From Bacillus sp. SB49 (lineage in GTDB: Bacteria > Bacillota > Bacilli > Bacillales > Halobacillaceae): a DNA stretch of 64,000 nt. The stretch covers positions 487,001 through 551,000 of the forward strand of contig NZ_CP048117.1 of NCBI RefSeq assembly GCF_000469135.2, written 5' to 3'. Shown piece by piece: positions 52,121 to 59,893 of the stretch (position 1 is the first letter of the stretch; each line of letters opens with the position of its first letter). Below the pieces are notes generated by a model that saw nothing but the letters and a program-made list of their open reading frames with translations, did not search any database and was not told where the DNA came from. The position numbers were made by a program, and so were the translations under genes.

Positions 52121-52780
52121 ATGGGATTTCTAAATAAACTATTCGGTAAGCAAAAGGAGATGGAAGAGATGGCAAATGTAAAATTAGCTGTTGTTTTTTA
52201 TAGTATGGGTGGTACGAATTATCAGATGGCGAAATGGGCGAAAGAAGCAGCGGAAGAAGCAGGAGCGGAGGTAAGGCTTGTTAAAGTAGAGGAATTAGCA
52301 CCTGCTTCTGTTATCGAGGCGAATGATGCTTGGAAAGCGACCGTAAATGCGACGAAAGACGTTCCGACTGCAAGCTCCGATGATATTGAGTGGGCAGACG
52401 CCTTGATCTTCAGTGTGCCGACACGATTCGGGAACATGCCTGCTCAAATGAAGCAGTTCCTTGATACGCAGGGCGGTCTTTGGGCTTCAGGAAAAACAGT
52501 CAACAAAGTTGTCAGCGGTATGACGTCTGCTCAAAACCCACATGGTGGTCAGGAAGCTACCCTGTTGTCTCTTTACACGTCCATGATGCACTGGGGCGCC
52601 ATTATCGCTTCTCCTGGTTATACAGATCCTGTTCTGTTCGGCGCAGGAGGCAACCCTTATGGTACGAGCGTGACCGTAGATCAGGAAGGCAAGATGGTGG
52701 AAGATGTTCAGGCAGCTGTCAAACATCAGACGAAACGAACCATCTCCGTAGCCGAATGGGTCAAGCAAGGTAATAAATAA
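52121..52780 (+). CDS. flavodoxin-fold NAD(P)H:quinone oxidoreductase (WrbA-like)
   Basis: A 219-residue FMN flavoprotein related to WrbA/type IV quinone reductases. Signatures are LAVVFYSMGGTNYQMAKWAKEAAEEAGAEVRL (FMN phosphate loop), FSVPTRFGNMPAQMKQFLDTQGGLW and the C-terminal GASPGY-like block ASPGYTDPVLFGAGGNPYGTS. It reduces quinones by two electrons, avoiding semiquinone radicals. Start choice: ATG 52121 (MGFLNKLFGK, AAGGGAAG upstream) or ATG 52169 (MANVKLAVVF, AAAGGAG ten bases upstream); the first keeps a short basic extension. Two MhqR-type operators upstream support induction by quinone stress. Confidence 0.88.
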   Translation: MGFLNKLFGKQKEMEEMANVKLAVVFYSMGGTNYQMAKWAKEAAEEAGAEVRLVKVEELAPASVIEANDAWKATVNATKDVPTASSDDIEWADALIFSVPTRFGNMPAQMKQFLDTQGGLWASGKTVNKVVSGMTSAQNPHGGQEATLLSLYTSMMHWGAIIASPGYTDPVLFGAGGNPYGTSVTVDQEGKMVEDVQAAVKHQTKRTISVAEWVKQGNK

Positions 52781-52800
52781 TAAAAGATCTCTATATCAAA

Positions 52801-52840
52801 AAGCCCCTGTTTCCTCTCAACAAGGAAACAGGGGCTTTTT
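52801..52840. terminator. bidirectional intrinsic terminator
   Basis: AAGCCCCTGTTTCCT, loop CTCAACA, AGGAAACAGGGGCTT, TTTT. It can end both the quinone reductase transcript and the convergent peptide gene. Confidence 0.9.
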
Positions 52841-52880
52841 GGATTCATTCCATTATCATTTCTTATGAGTAGTCGTTTTA

Positions 52881-53126
52881 TTACCAAGGAAGTTGGGACT
52901 CATGGCATTCAAATGTCCCTAACCAACCGGATAGAGCACAACCGCCCCAGAATCCTACGCGTCCACTTTTCCAATCGCTTCCGAAAGAAGTGGAACCTGC
53001 GTGGTGAAGGGTGTCGGATGTCATGCTTTTTGCTTCCACGACGGAAGAGGTCGAACCTGTAACGTCCCCAAAGCTCAAGATACCTACAGCGGCTAAAGCG
53101 ATTCCTACTTTTGCAAGTTTCTTCAT
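52881..53126 (-). CDS. small secreted peptide with two cysteines, unknown function
   Basis: An 81-residue frame starting MKKLAKVGIALAAVGILSFG with a clear signal peptide and a probable cleavage site near SSVVEA. The mature part (about 48 residues) is rich in Gly, Ser, His and Trp, with a pair of cysteines in GGCALSGWLGTFEC and a terminal ESQLPW. AAAAGGAG lies about 11 bases before the ATG. An alternative ATG at 53133 with better spacing opens a basic frame without a signal peptide and is less convincing. It could be a bacteriocin-like or signalling peptide, but no immunity, processing or export gene is adjacent. I do not recognise the family. The rest of the gap to 53359 is AT-rich promoter sequence. 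Confidence 0.55.
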   Translation of the reverse strand: MKKLAKVGIALAAVGILSFGDVTGSTSSVVEAKSMTSDTLHHAGSTSFGSDWKSGRVGFWGGCALSGWLGTFECHESQLPW

Positions 53127-53324
53127 AAAACATAACTCTCCTTTTGTTTTGTCATGGATGAGGATTAATTGGAAGTTTTTATCACCTTACCAATTGATTC
53201 CATGCTTTTCAACGAAATAGGAGGATTTTGGCACTTTATTCCTATGACTGAATGTGCTGTTTACTAGAAAAGTAGCAAGAAAGGATTTTTGAGTTTTTTT
53301 ATTTCAAATAGTTTGAATATTATG

Positions 53325-53340
53325 TTCTATATGTATAGAA
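53325..53340. promoter_or_regulatory. palindromic operator upstream of the ArsR-type regulator
   Basis: TTCTATATGTATAGAA has perfect 7-base arms around TG and lies 19 bases before the regulator start, next to its ribosome site, suggesting autoregulation. Confidence 0.6.
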
Positions 53341-53359
53341 TGTAGATAGGAGGGATAAT

Positions 53360-54406
53360 ATGGAATTATTTTCTGCAGGGACGAAGCTGAACAGAGAGAC
53401 GTATGAGGTGGAGGTGAAGTCTTCTTTATTATGGGAAGCGGCTCTTGGCATTGCAGCCATTACCAACGATTCCTTATTGGACACGCTGGAATGGAAGGAG
53501 AAAGATCGGGAATTGATTCTTGCCTCTTTCTCAAGCGATATGATCGACCACCTATCCTATGTGAAAGAACATAATACATGGAAGACGCTTTTGCAGCTGC
53601 TTCATCAAGGGAACTTTACACAGATGAGTGAATTTCAGTCCTTTATCGAAGGGCTGTCGAATGAGGAATTGAAATCCTATGCTGTTCCTTATCTTGGGAG
53701 GAAGTATGAAGCCAGAAAACAAGAGCTTTTGGAAGGTTCTGAGGAAGCGCTGCATGTGCTCCAGAAAGAATTAAAGAATCATCCTTTCCTGCCCGGCTAC
53801 TTGGCATTTATTATGCATGTTTCCGGCACACAGTTGAAGGAGCACTTGGGGAAGGTGATGGAAGGCTGGTTTGAGACCGTGATACGTCCGGATAAGGAAA
53901 AGCTTTCTTCCATTTTAACGAGAGATCATATTTCTAAACAGAAGAGGCAGAAGCAGATGAATGCGGAACAGCTTGTGGAGTGGGCAACAGATGGAGTGAA
54001 GTATCTCCCGGAGCCGGGAGTCCATAAAGTTATCCTTATCCCTCACTATGTTTATCGTCCGTGGAATGTGGAGGCCGACTTGGAAGGCGTGAAGGTGTTT
54101 TACTATGCAGCAGCGAATGGAAGCATCTATCCGGAAGCGGATGTTCCGAACAAACAGCTGGTGCAAAGATACAAAGCGCTGGGGGATGAAACACGTTTGA
54201 GGGTATTGAAGCGGCTGATGGAGGAACCGCATTCGCTCCAATCGTTGACGACAGAGCTGGGGATGGGAAAGACGACCATTCACCATCATTTGAAACTGTT
54301 GAAATCTGCGCGACTTGTTAAGCAGGAAGGGAATGTTTATGAGGGAAATCCGGAAGTAATTGAATCTATGGGAACAGATATGAAAGCTTATTTGGGATGT
54401 AAATGA
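53360..54406 (+). CDS. long ArsR-type regulator with N-terminal accessory domain
   Basis: A 348-residue protein, far longer than the usual 100-residue ArsR. The first 250 residues are an uncharacterised mixed alpha/beta domain (VKSSLLWEAALGIAAITND, VHKVILIPHYVYRPWNV). The C-terminal 80 residues are an ArsR winged helix (QRYKALGDETRLRVLKRLMEEPHSLQSLTTELGMGKTTIHHHLKLLKSARLVKQEG). Such DUF5937-like ArsR proteins occur beside transporters. The metal-binding cysteines of classical ArsR are absent. The ATG at 53360 follows AGGAGGG. Its stop overlaps the start of an MFS gene by four bases, so the pair is coupled. Confidence 0.85.
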   Translation: MELFSAGTKLNRETYEVEVKSSLLWEAALGIAAITNDSLLDTLEWKEKDRELILASFSSDMIDHLSYVKEHNTWKTLLQLLHQGNFTQMSEFQSFIEGLSNEELKSYAVPYLGRKYEARKQELLEGSEEALHVLQKELKNHPFLPGYLAFIMHVSGTQLKEHLGKVMEGWFETVIRPDKEKLSSILTRDHISKQKRQKQMNAEQLVEWATDGVKYLPEPGVHKVILIPHYVYRPWNVEADLEGVKVFYYAAANGSIYPEADVPNKQLVQRYKALGDETRLRVLKRLMEEPHSLQSLTTELGMGKTTIHHHLKLLKSARLVKQEGNVYEGNPEVIESMGTDMKAYLGCK

Positions 54407-55638
54407 GGAGGGGAGCCGTTCCGGACGTTGTCGAAGATAAGAGACGATACACCTTTCGTCATCCGGCTTTCCGGTTCATTGGAGGGAATCTTGTATCTTT
54501 CTTCGGAGATCAAATCTACTTGATTGCTCTGCCACTGATTGTCTTATCCATCACAGGTTCTCCTTTAAGTATGGGAATCGTTGCGGCATTGGAAAGGCTG
54601 CCTGTTCTCCTTCAGCCGTTGGCTGGTGTGTGGACGGACCGTTTCAACCGGAAGTTCCTTCTTTTGGGAAGTGACCTGTCCCGATTTTCAGCTATTGGAC
54701 TTTTAGGGATTCTATACATAACGGGTCAGCTGGAAATCTGGCATCTGTATGCAGCAGCACTGTTTGTGGGCGTGTGTACCCAACTCTATCAAACATCTCA
54801 GTTTGCTATTCTTCCTGAATTAGTAAAAGAGGAAGAGCTGCCGGCTATGAATGCTGTCAACAGTGGAACTTTTCAGGCTGCTGTGTTTCTGTCCCCGGGG
54901 CTTGGAGGGATTCTTCTGAGTATTTGGAACCCCGGAGTTGGATTGATCCTGAATAGTTTCTCGTTTCTGATCGGGGCTTTGGTCGTTTGGAGCCTTCCTA
55001 TACAACCGCCGGCATGGAGTGGAAAGAACAAAGACGGAATGATATCCGGGTTGAAAGAAGGGTTTCGTTATGTTTGGTCTGTCAAAGCGATTCTTCACAC
55101 GAACCTTGCTATGCTGTTTTCTGTTTTCGGAACGACCATGTTTCTTACCATGTACATTGTGCATTTGAATTCCACCATTAACATGGCCACCGTCCCCATT
55201 GGTTTTCTTCTTTCTGTTGGGGGCATTACAGCTGTGGCAGGATCCTTCGCGTCCAGCTGGCTCAGTAAACGAATGACATACCGGACGCTTCTCTTCTGCA
55301 CAGGCGTTCTCGGTGGGGCGTCTATTGTAGGTTTCGCGGCAGGGGGGTCTTTCTGGTGGCTGGCTGTGATGAATGCCGTCGGTACAGGAACAGCTTCCAT
55401 CAGCAGTCCATGTATCCTTACTATCCGTCAGCAGGGGAGTCCGGCGCATCTGCTCGGGAGAGTGCAGGCGACAAGCCGCTTCATGACGTGGTCCCTCATG
55501 CCGGTTTCCGCTTTATTTGCAGGATGGCTGGCGGAAGTGTACGGGACAACTGTTCCTATTCTGACAGGAGGATTACTTGTCCTGTCGGCCTCCTTTTTTT
55601 ATCTTCATCCTGCCTTGGATAAGAGAAGGAGGATCTGA
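54403..55638 (+). CDS. MFS transporter (drug-efflux type)
   Basis: A 411-residue permease with 12 membrane segments of the MFS_3/enterobactin-exporter-like group. Features are FIGGNLVSFFGDQIYLIALPLIVL in TM1, the loop 2-3 motif AGVWTDRFNRKFLLLGSD, and a repeated motif in the second half. It likely exports a toxic compound sensed by the coupled ArsR-type regulator. The ATG at 54403 overlaps the regulator stop (ATGA). An AGGAGGGG sequence lies just after this ATG but no in-frame start follows it, so translational coupling is likely. The substrate is unknown. Confidence 0.88.
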   Translation: MRRGAVPDVVEDKRRYTFRHPAFRFIGGNLVSFFGDQIYLIALPLIVLSITGSPLSMGIVAALERLPVLLQPLAGVWTDRFNRKFLLLGSDLSRFSAIGLLGILYITGQLEIWHLYAAALFVGVCTQLYQTSQFAILPELVKEEELPAMNAVNSGTFQAAVFLSPGLGGILLSIWNPGVGLILNSFSFLIGALVVWSLPIQPPAWSGKNKDGMISGLKEGFRYVWSVKAILHTNLAMLFSVFGTTMFLTMYIVHLNSTINMATVPIGFLLSVGGITAVAGSFASSWLSKRMTYRTLLFCTGVLGGASIVGFAAGGSFWWLAVMNAVGTGTASISSPCILTIRQQGSPAHLLGRVQATSRFMTWSLMPVSALFAGWLAEVYGTTVPILTGGLLVLSASFFYLHPALDKRRRI

Positions 55639-55793
55639 GGGAATAAATGGAACAGGAGTCTGATTTAAGCATAGGGGATTTTGATGCTATAATAAGAAGG
55701 TGTACTTTCCATTTATAGGGGCGGAAAACGCTGCTGTATTTTTTTCATAAACCTTAATCCGGTTTTCACTTTTTTTGTACGGGAGAGATCTAT

Positions 55794-56744
55794 ATGAGTT
55801 CAGAATCAAAGATGAAGCTGTTCAGCATGAATTCCAATGAGCCGTTGGCGGAGGAAATAGCGGACATTCTGGAAGTACCTTTAGGAAAGAGTTCCGTCAT
55901 CCGTTTCAGTGATGGAGAAATTACGATCAACATTGAAGAAAGCGTCCGCGGGGATGATGTGTATATCGTCCAACCGACGTCCCAGCCTGTCAACGAGAAC
56001 TTGATGGAGCTGCTTATTATGATTGATGCGATGAAACGTGCTTCGGCGAAGACGATCAACGTGGTCATTCCTTACTTCGGTTATGCACGTCAAGACCGAA
56101 AGGCACGTCCTCGTGAGCCGATCACTGCGAAATTGATTGCAAACCTTCTGGAAACAGCGGGCATATCACGTGTGATCACTCTCGACCTGCATGCGCCTCA
56201 AATCCAAGGCTTCTTCAATACGCCGGTGGATCAGCTGCTTGGTATTCCGATTCTTGCACAGTATTACAAAGAAAATTATAAGAATCTGCAGGATACAGTC
56301 ATCGTTGCACCGGATACGAGTGGTTTAAGCCGCGCAAGAAGAATGGCCAACATTCTGGATCTGCCGATTGCTTTCGTAGATAAGCGCAGGCAGGGGCCGG
56401 GAGAACCAGGTCAGGTTAATGTCATCGGTGACATAGAAGGCAAACACGTAATTATCGTGGATGATATGATTGATACCGCCGATACAGTTACAATTGCTGC
56501 GGAAGCGCTCCTCAAGCATGATGTGAAAGATATCTATGCCTGTGGAACTCATGCCGTACTTTCGGATCCATCTGTGAAGAAAATCGATCAATCGCCGATC
56601 AAAGAGCTGCTTGTAACCAATTCTATTTTCCTTCCGGAGGAAAAGCGGATCTCTAAAATCAAGTCGCTGTCTGTGGCACCATTGCTTGCAGATGCACTCC
56701 TTCGTGTCCAACACGAGCACTCCGTCAGTGTTCTGTTCGATTAA
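55794..56744 (+). CDS. ribose-phosphate pyrophosphokinase paralogue with altered active-site loops
   Basis: A 316-residue Prs-family protein that aligns along its full length with B. subtilis Prs ([33 protein letters not shown]). Three functional loops differ: PDHGG reads PDTSG (174-177), the PRPP loop DTAGT reads DTADT (Asp230 for Gly), and PRPNVAEV in the flexible loop reads [11 protein letters not shown]-binding and Lys197/Arg199 positions are kept. It is thus either a weakly active or regulatory paralogue, with a canonical prs expected elsewhere. The ATG follows GGGAGAG. It is monocistronic with a TATAAT at 55686-55691 upstream. The classical form makes PRPP from ribose 5-phosphate. Confidence 0.85.
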   Translation: MSSESKMKLFSMNSNEPLAEEIADILEVPLGKSSVIRFSDGEITINIEESVRGDDVYIVQPTSQPVNENLMELLIMIDAMKRASAKTINVVIPYFGYARQDRKARPREPITAKLIANLLETAGISRVITLDLHAPQIQGFFNTPVDQLLGIPILAQYYKENYKNLQDTVIVAPDTSGLSRARRMANILDLPIAFVDKRRQGPGEPGQVNVIGDIEGKHVIIVDDMIDTADTVTIAAEALLKHDVKDIYACGTHAVLSDPSVKKIDQSPIKELLVTNSIFLPEEKRISKIKSLSVAPLLADALLRVQHEHSVSVLFD

Positions 56745-56752
56745 TAGAAGAC

Positions 56753-56783
56753 AAAAAAGCTGCCATTGCCTGGCAGCTTTTTT
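56753..56783. terminator. bidirectional intrinsic terminator
   Basis: AAAAAAGCTGCCA, loop TTGCC, TGGCAGCTTTTTT; shared by the prs paralogue and the convergent esterase gene. Confidence 0.9.
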
Positions 56784-56784
56784 G

Positions 56785-57558
56785 TTAGAGATCGACTTTT
56801 GGTAAGGCGTAGTGCAGGTGGTTCTGAATGAAAGCATGGGTGTGCTCAATGATCGTTTCCTGATCATTATCCATCGATGCGACATGGTAAGAGTCCTCAA
56901 GCACCACTTTGGACTTCTGCTTCGAACCAACACGTTGAAGGATGAAGTCGGTGTTTGCCGGTGGAACGACATGATCGATCCTGGATTGGAAACAGCTGAT
57001 CGGACAGGATACGGCGGGAAGCCGTTTCTGGACCACTTCCATGTATTGAAGCAGCTGTCGATATGCAAATCGCGGGGTTCTGGTATAGGTGATTTCTTCC
57101 ACGTCGTTTTTCTTGATGTCCGGACGTCCTTCTTCGATCCACATCGGACAATCATTCCTGTTATAAGTAGAGAAAGAGGGGATGGACATAGCTGGATTAA
57201 TCAACAGGATACCGTCTATTGCCTTATGCCGGCTGGCAAGGTCGAGCGTCAACGTGCCGCCCATCGATTGACCGACAACATAAACCCGGCCGCACTGGGC
57301 GCTTAACTCGCTGTAGGCTTCTTCCAAGCATAAGAACCAGTCGGAGAAAGAACAGTGCTTCAGATCTTCCCCATGTGTTCCATGGCCTGCAAGCCTTGGT
57401 GCTTTAACGGTGTAGCCTTTGGATGCAAACGCCGTCCCAAGGTCCTTCATGCTTTGTGGTGTACCTAAAAAACCATGACACAAAAGGATCCCGACGCCGT
57501 TACTGCCTTCGTACGTAAACGATTCTGCTCCATTGATTACCGGATATGATTCGTACAT
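56785..57558 (-). CDS. alpha/beta-hydrolase carboxylesterase / monoacylglycerol lipase-like
   Basis: A 257-residue soluble lipase/esterase of the Est30/YvaK type. It has the oxyanion segment ILLCHGFLGTPQSM, the nucleophile elbow VYVVGQSMGGTLTLDL (Ser98), aspartate in SRIDHVVPPANTDFIL and histidine in LEDSYHVASMD, completing the triad. It hydrolyses short- to medium-chain esters or monoacylglycerols. The ATG at 57558 has GGAGTGGAAGG upstream. It is a single gene; the upstream region to 57780 is AT-rich with divergent promoters. Confidence 0.9.
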   Translation of the reverse strand: MYESYPVINGAESFTYEGSNGVGILLCHGFLGTPQSMKDLGTAFASKGYTVKAPRLAGHGTHGEDLKHCSFSDWFLCLEEAYSELSAQCGRVYVVGQSMGGTLTLDLASRHKAIDGILLINPAMSIPSFSTYNRNDCPMWIEEGRPDIKKNDVEEITYTRTPRFAYRQLLQYMEVVQKRLPAVSCPISCFQSRIDHVVPPANTDFILQRVGSKQKSKVVLEDSYHVASMDNDQETIIEHTHAFIQNHLHYALPKVDL

Positions 57559-57780
57559 CCTTCCACTCCTTTGTCCTCTTGAGGATCGAATTTGCTATTA
57601 TTGGTATTAAACTACAATAATTCCTATCAGTCAACTAGGTATTAAAAATAATTTAATTCTTCGGTTGTCTTCTGGGAATTTCAGCTTTACATACGTAGCG
57701 CATATTGTATAATTTTAAATAGTAATCGTTACTCTTTAATTATGTTATGTATATTCAGCAAAAGAATCGAGGGAAAAGGC

Positions 57781-58137
57781 GTGAGTCATTATCTGCGCAA
57801 CATACTAAAAAAGAATGTCCTGCTTCAGATGAATCCTGACAAAAGAGAATTATATACCTATGTCATTCAAATGGAGGATGAACTTGCAGAAACAGTGTCG
57901 ACCCCGGACGATTTCATTCGATTGATAAGCAGCGATCAACCACACCGGAAGGCCGCCCGAAGGTTTGGTATGACGTTGTTTGAACTTCTTCAAACCATGA
58001 AAGATCTGGAGAGAGACATCCATCAGCATACGCTTGAGATGGAAGCAGCTGTCAGATGGATAGACTATACAGAAAAGATGGGAAGGGAAGACGGTTTCCG
58101 CTGCTTCCTTGTCTATATTCCTTCTCCCCGCTTATGA
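57781..58137 (+). CDS. hypothetical protein with helix-turn-helix-like segment
   Basis: A 118-residue protein of unrecognised family. Translation probably starts at the GTG at 57781 (MSHYLRNILKKNVLLQMNPD), just after GAGGGAAAAGG; the frame is open from an ATG at 57742 that has no ribosome site. The middle (DQPHRKAARRFGMTLFELLQTMKDLERDIHQHT) reads like a helix-turn-helix followed by a recognition helix, so a small DNA-binding role is possible. There is no signal peptide or membrane segment. It stands alone with a terminator directly after the stop. Confidence 0.6.
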   Translation: MSHYLRNILKKNVLLQMNPDKRELYTYVIQMEDELAETVSTPDDFIRLISSDQPHRKAARRFGMTLFELLQTMKDLERDIHQHTLEMEAAVRWIDYTEKMGREDGFRCFLVYIPSPRL

Positions 58138-58140
58138 AAA

Positions 58141-58172
58141 GGACCAGGATGCTGGTCCTTTTTTTTTTTTTT
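58141..58172 (+). terminator. intrinsic terminator after the hypothetical gene
   Basis: GGACCAG, loop GATG, CTGGTCC, followed by fourteen T. Confidence 0.9.
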
Positions 58173-58342
58173 CTGTCAGAGACCTCGCATGGATTGCTGT
58201 TTACGGTTTAAAAAAATGACATTAGAATATAGGTATAAAGAATTTTCTGCAAAAACCCTGGTTTCCTGGTGAAGATGGGTTCAGCTGACAGAGAAAGGCA
58301 AACAGGATCAAGCCTTGGGAATGAAAGCGGGGAGGGGTTCGT

Positions 58343-59884
58343 ATGGAAGATTTATATCGAGTGGTCATTGTAGATGATGAAATGCTGATCAGGCAGGGGA
58401 TCATCAATTATATCGACTGGGAGAGTCAGGGATTCCGTATTGTGGGAGAAGCATCAAACGGGAAAGAGGCGCTGCAGCTTGTCGATGAGCTTCATCCACA
58501 TCTGCTTATTACGGATATCGTTATGCCGGGCATGAACGGAATTGAATTAGTGAAGGCCGTCAAGGAACGGCATCCGTCCGTTGAAATTATCGTACTGAGC
58601 AGTTTTGAGAACTTCGACTATGTGCGTTCCGCCTTTCAATTCGGTATTGCCGATTATATATTAAAGCCGAAATTGAACGGGGAAGAGCTGATTCGGACGT
58701 TAAATCGGATTTCGCCGAATACAGCAGACAACCCGGTTGAATATGAAAAAGATATCTCCTTGGAAGATCTTTTGCGTAAGAAATTGGAGGGACAGGAGTG
58801 GACGGCGGAAGAAGAAGAGAAGTTACAGGCATTCCCGCAGGGAGCCTACACGCTCCTTGGATTGACCGAGACCCGACGGAATGGCGGCAATTCGTCACTT
58901 ATATCTCTGCATCAAAAATTATCCGAAGAGGGAGCGATTAAAGGAATTGAGTGGATCGCTGACGTTGAAAGCGATTTCAATGTGGCTCTGCTCATTTATG
59001 ACTCCCTTCATACAGCTGCTGTCCAAGAAAGGCTGGTACGTTTCTCCGATGAATATGAAGGAGTCGGAGACCGCGCTCCGTGGGTCGTCAGTGCACCGTT
59101 TTTCTCTCTTAAGGAAGTCGGTGAAGTCTATCGCGACCAGGTTATTCGCTTGAAAGAATACGCCTTTTATATGCCGGAAGCTCCTATTCTTATGGAAGGG
59201 CTGCTGCCGGACTTGGAGCGGAAGGAGCGCCCATTCGATTTAAGTGGTTTCATTGATCGCTTCAAGCAGCGGAAATTCGATACGGCCATACAAAATTTAA
59301 GAAGGCACCTCGATGCCTTGACGAGTGATTATACTCTCGATATCTTTGAGTTTAAATCTTGGATGGAGAACGTCATTTTTAACAGCATTGTTCTCCTCGG
59401 CAATATGAAATATCCGGTGGATGACCTGGAAACGTTAAAGTATGAATACTTTGCAGTCATCAACGAGGCTGGGAATGTAAATGATGCGGTCGCACCTTTT
59501 TATGATTTTTTGGAGAAGGTTCAAGTGGTCGTTCAAGAGGATACCCAGAGGGAATGCCCGACCGATGTCCAGCGTCTGCTGCAATATATAGAAGAACACT
59601 ATGCGGAACCGCTGTCCTTGACGACGCTTGCCAACTATTTTCACTTTAACGCATCTTATTTATCTACGTATTTCAGTACGCACCTTCATATCGGTTTCAG
59701 CGATTATTTGAACAAGGTGAGGATTGAGAAAGCGAAACGGCTGCTGGAATCGACGAATACGCCTGTAAGCGAAGTGAGTGAGCAGGTCGGTTATTCTGAT
59801 CCAAGCTACTTTGGTAAAGTATTCAAGCGGCTGGTCGGTTCCTCTCCGGGAAAGTATCGTAAAAAAGCTATGGCAGCGAATTGA
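58343..59884 (+). CDS. YesN-type response regulator with AraC DNA-binding domain
   Basis: A 513-residue regulator: an N-terminal receiver (VVIVDDEMLIRQGI, phospho-Asp in LLITDIVMPGMNG near residue 57, Lys in YILKPK), a long central linker domain, and a C-terminal AraC/XylS domain with two helix-turn-helices (LSLTTLANYFHFNASYLSTYFSTHLHIGFSDYLNKVRIEKAKRLL, VSEVSEQVGYSDPSYFGKVFKRLVGSSPGKYR). YesN regulators activate adjacent carbohydrate ABC transporters. GGGGAGG precedes the ATG. The YesM-type kinase follows ten bases later, then a sugar transporter, so this is a sugar-sensing unit. Confidence 0.93.
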   Translation: MEDLYRVVIVDDEMLIRQGIINYIDWESQGFRIVGEASNGKEALQLVDELHPHLLITDIVMPGMNGIELVKAVKERHPSVEIIVLSSFENFDYVRSAFQFGIADYILKPKLNGEELIRTLNRISPNTADNPVEYEKDISLEDLLRKKLEGQEWTAEEEEKLQAFPQGAYTLLGLTETRRNGGNSSLISLHQKLSEEGAIKGIEWIADVESDFNVALLIYDSLHTAAVQERLVRFSDEYEGVGDRAPWVVSAPFFSLKEVGEVYRDQVIRLKEYAFYMPEAPILMEGLLPDLERKERPFDLSGFIDRFKQRKFDTAIQNLRRHLDALTSDYTLDIFEFKSWMENVIFNSIVLLGNMKYPVDDLETLKYEYFAVINEAGNVNDAVAPFYDFLEKVQVVVQEDTQRECPTDVQRLLQYIEEHYAEPLSLTTLANYFHFNASYLSTYFSTHLHIGFSDYLNKVRIEKAKRLLESTNTPVSEVSEQVGYSDPSYFGKVFKRLVGSSPGKYRKKAMAAN

Positions 59885-59893
59885 GGAAACCAG

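Noticed and set aside
52909-53133. Alternative frame MFYEETCKSRNRFSRCRYLELWG with good ribosome spacing
   Set aside because: It overlaps the signal-peptide frame of the secreted peptide, is basic and has no domain; the signal peptide in the other frame is more convincing.
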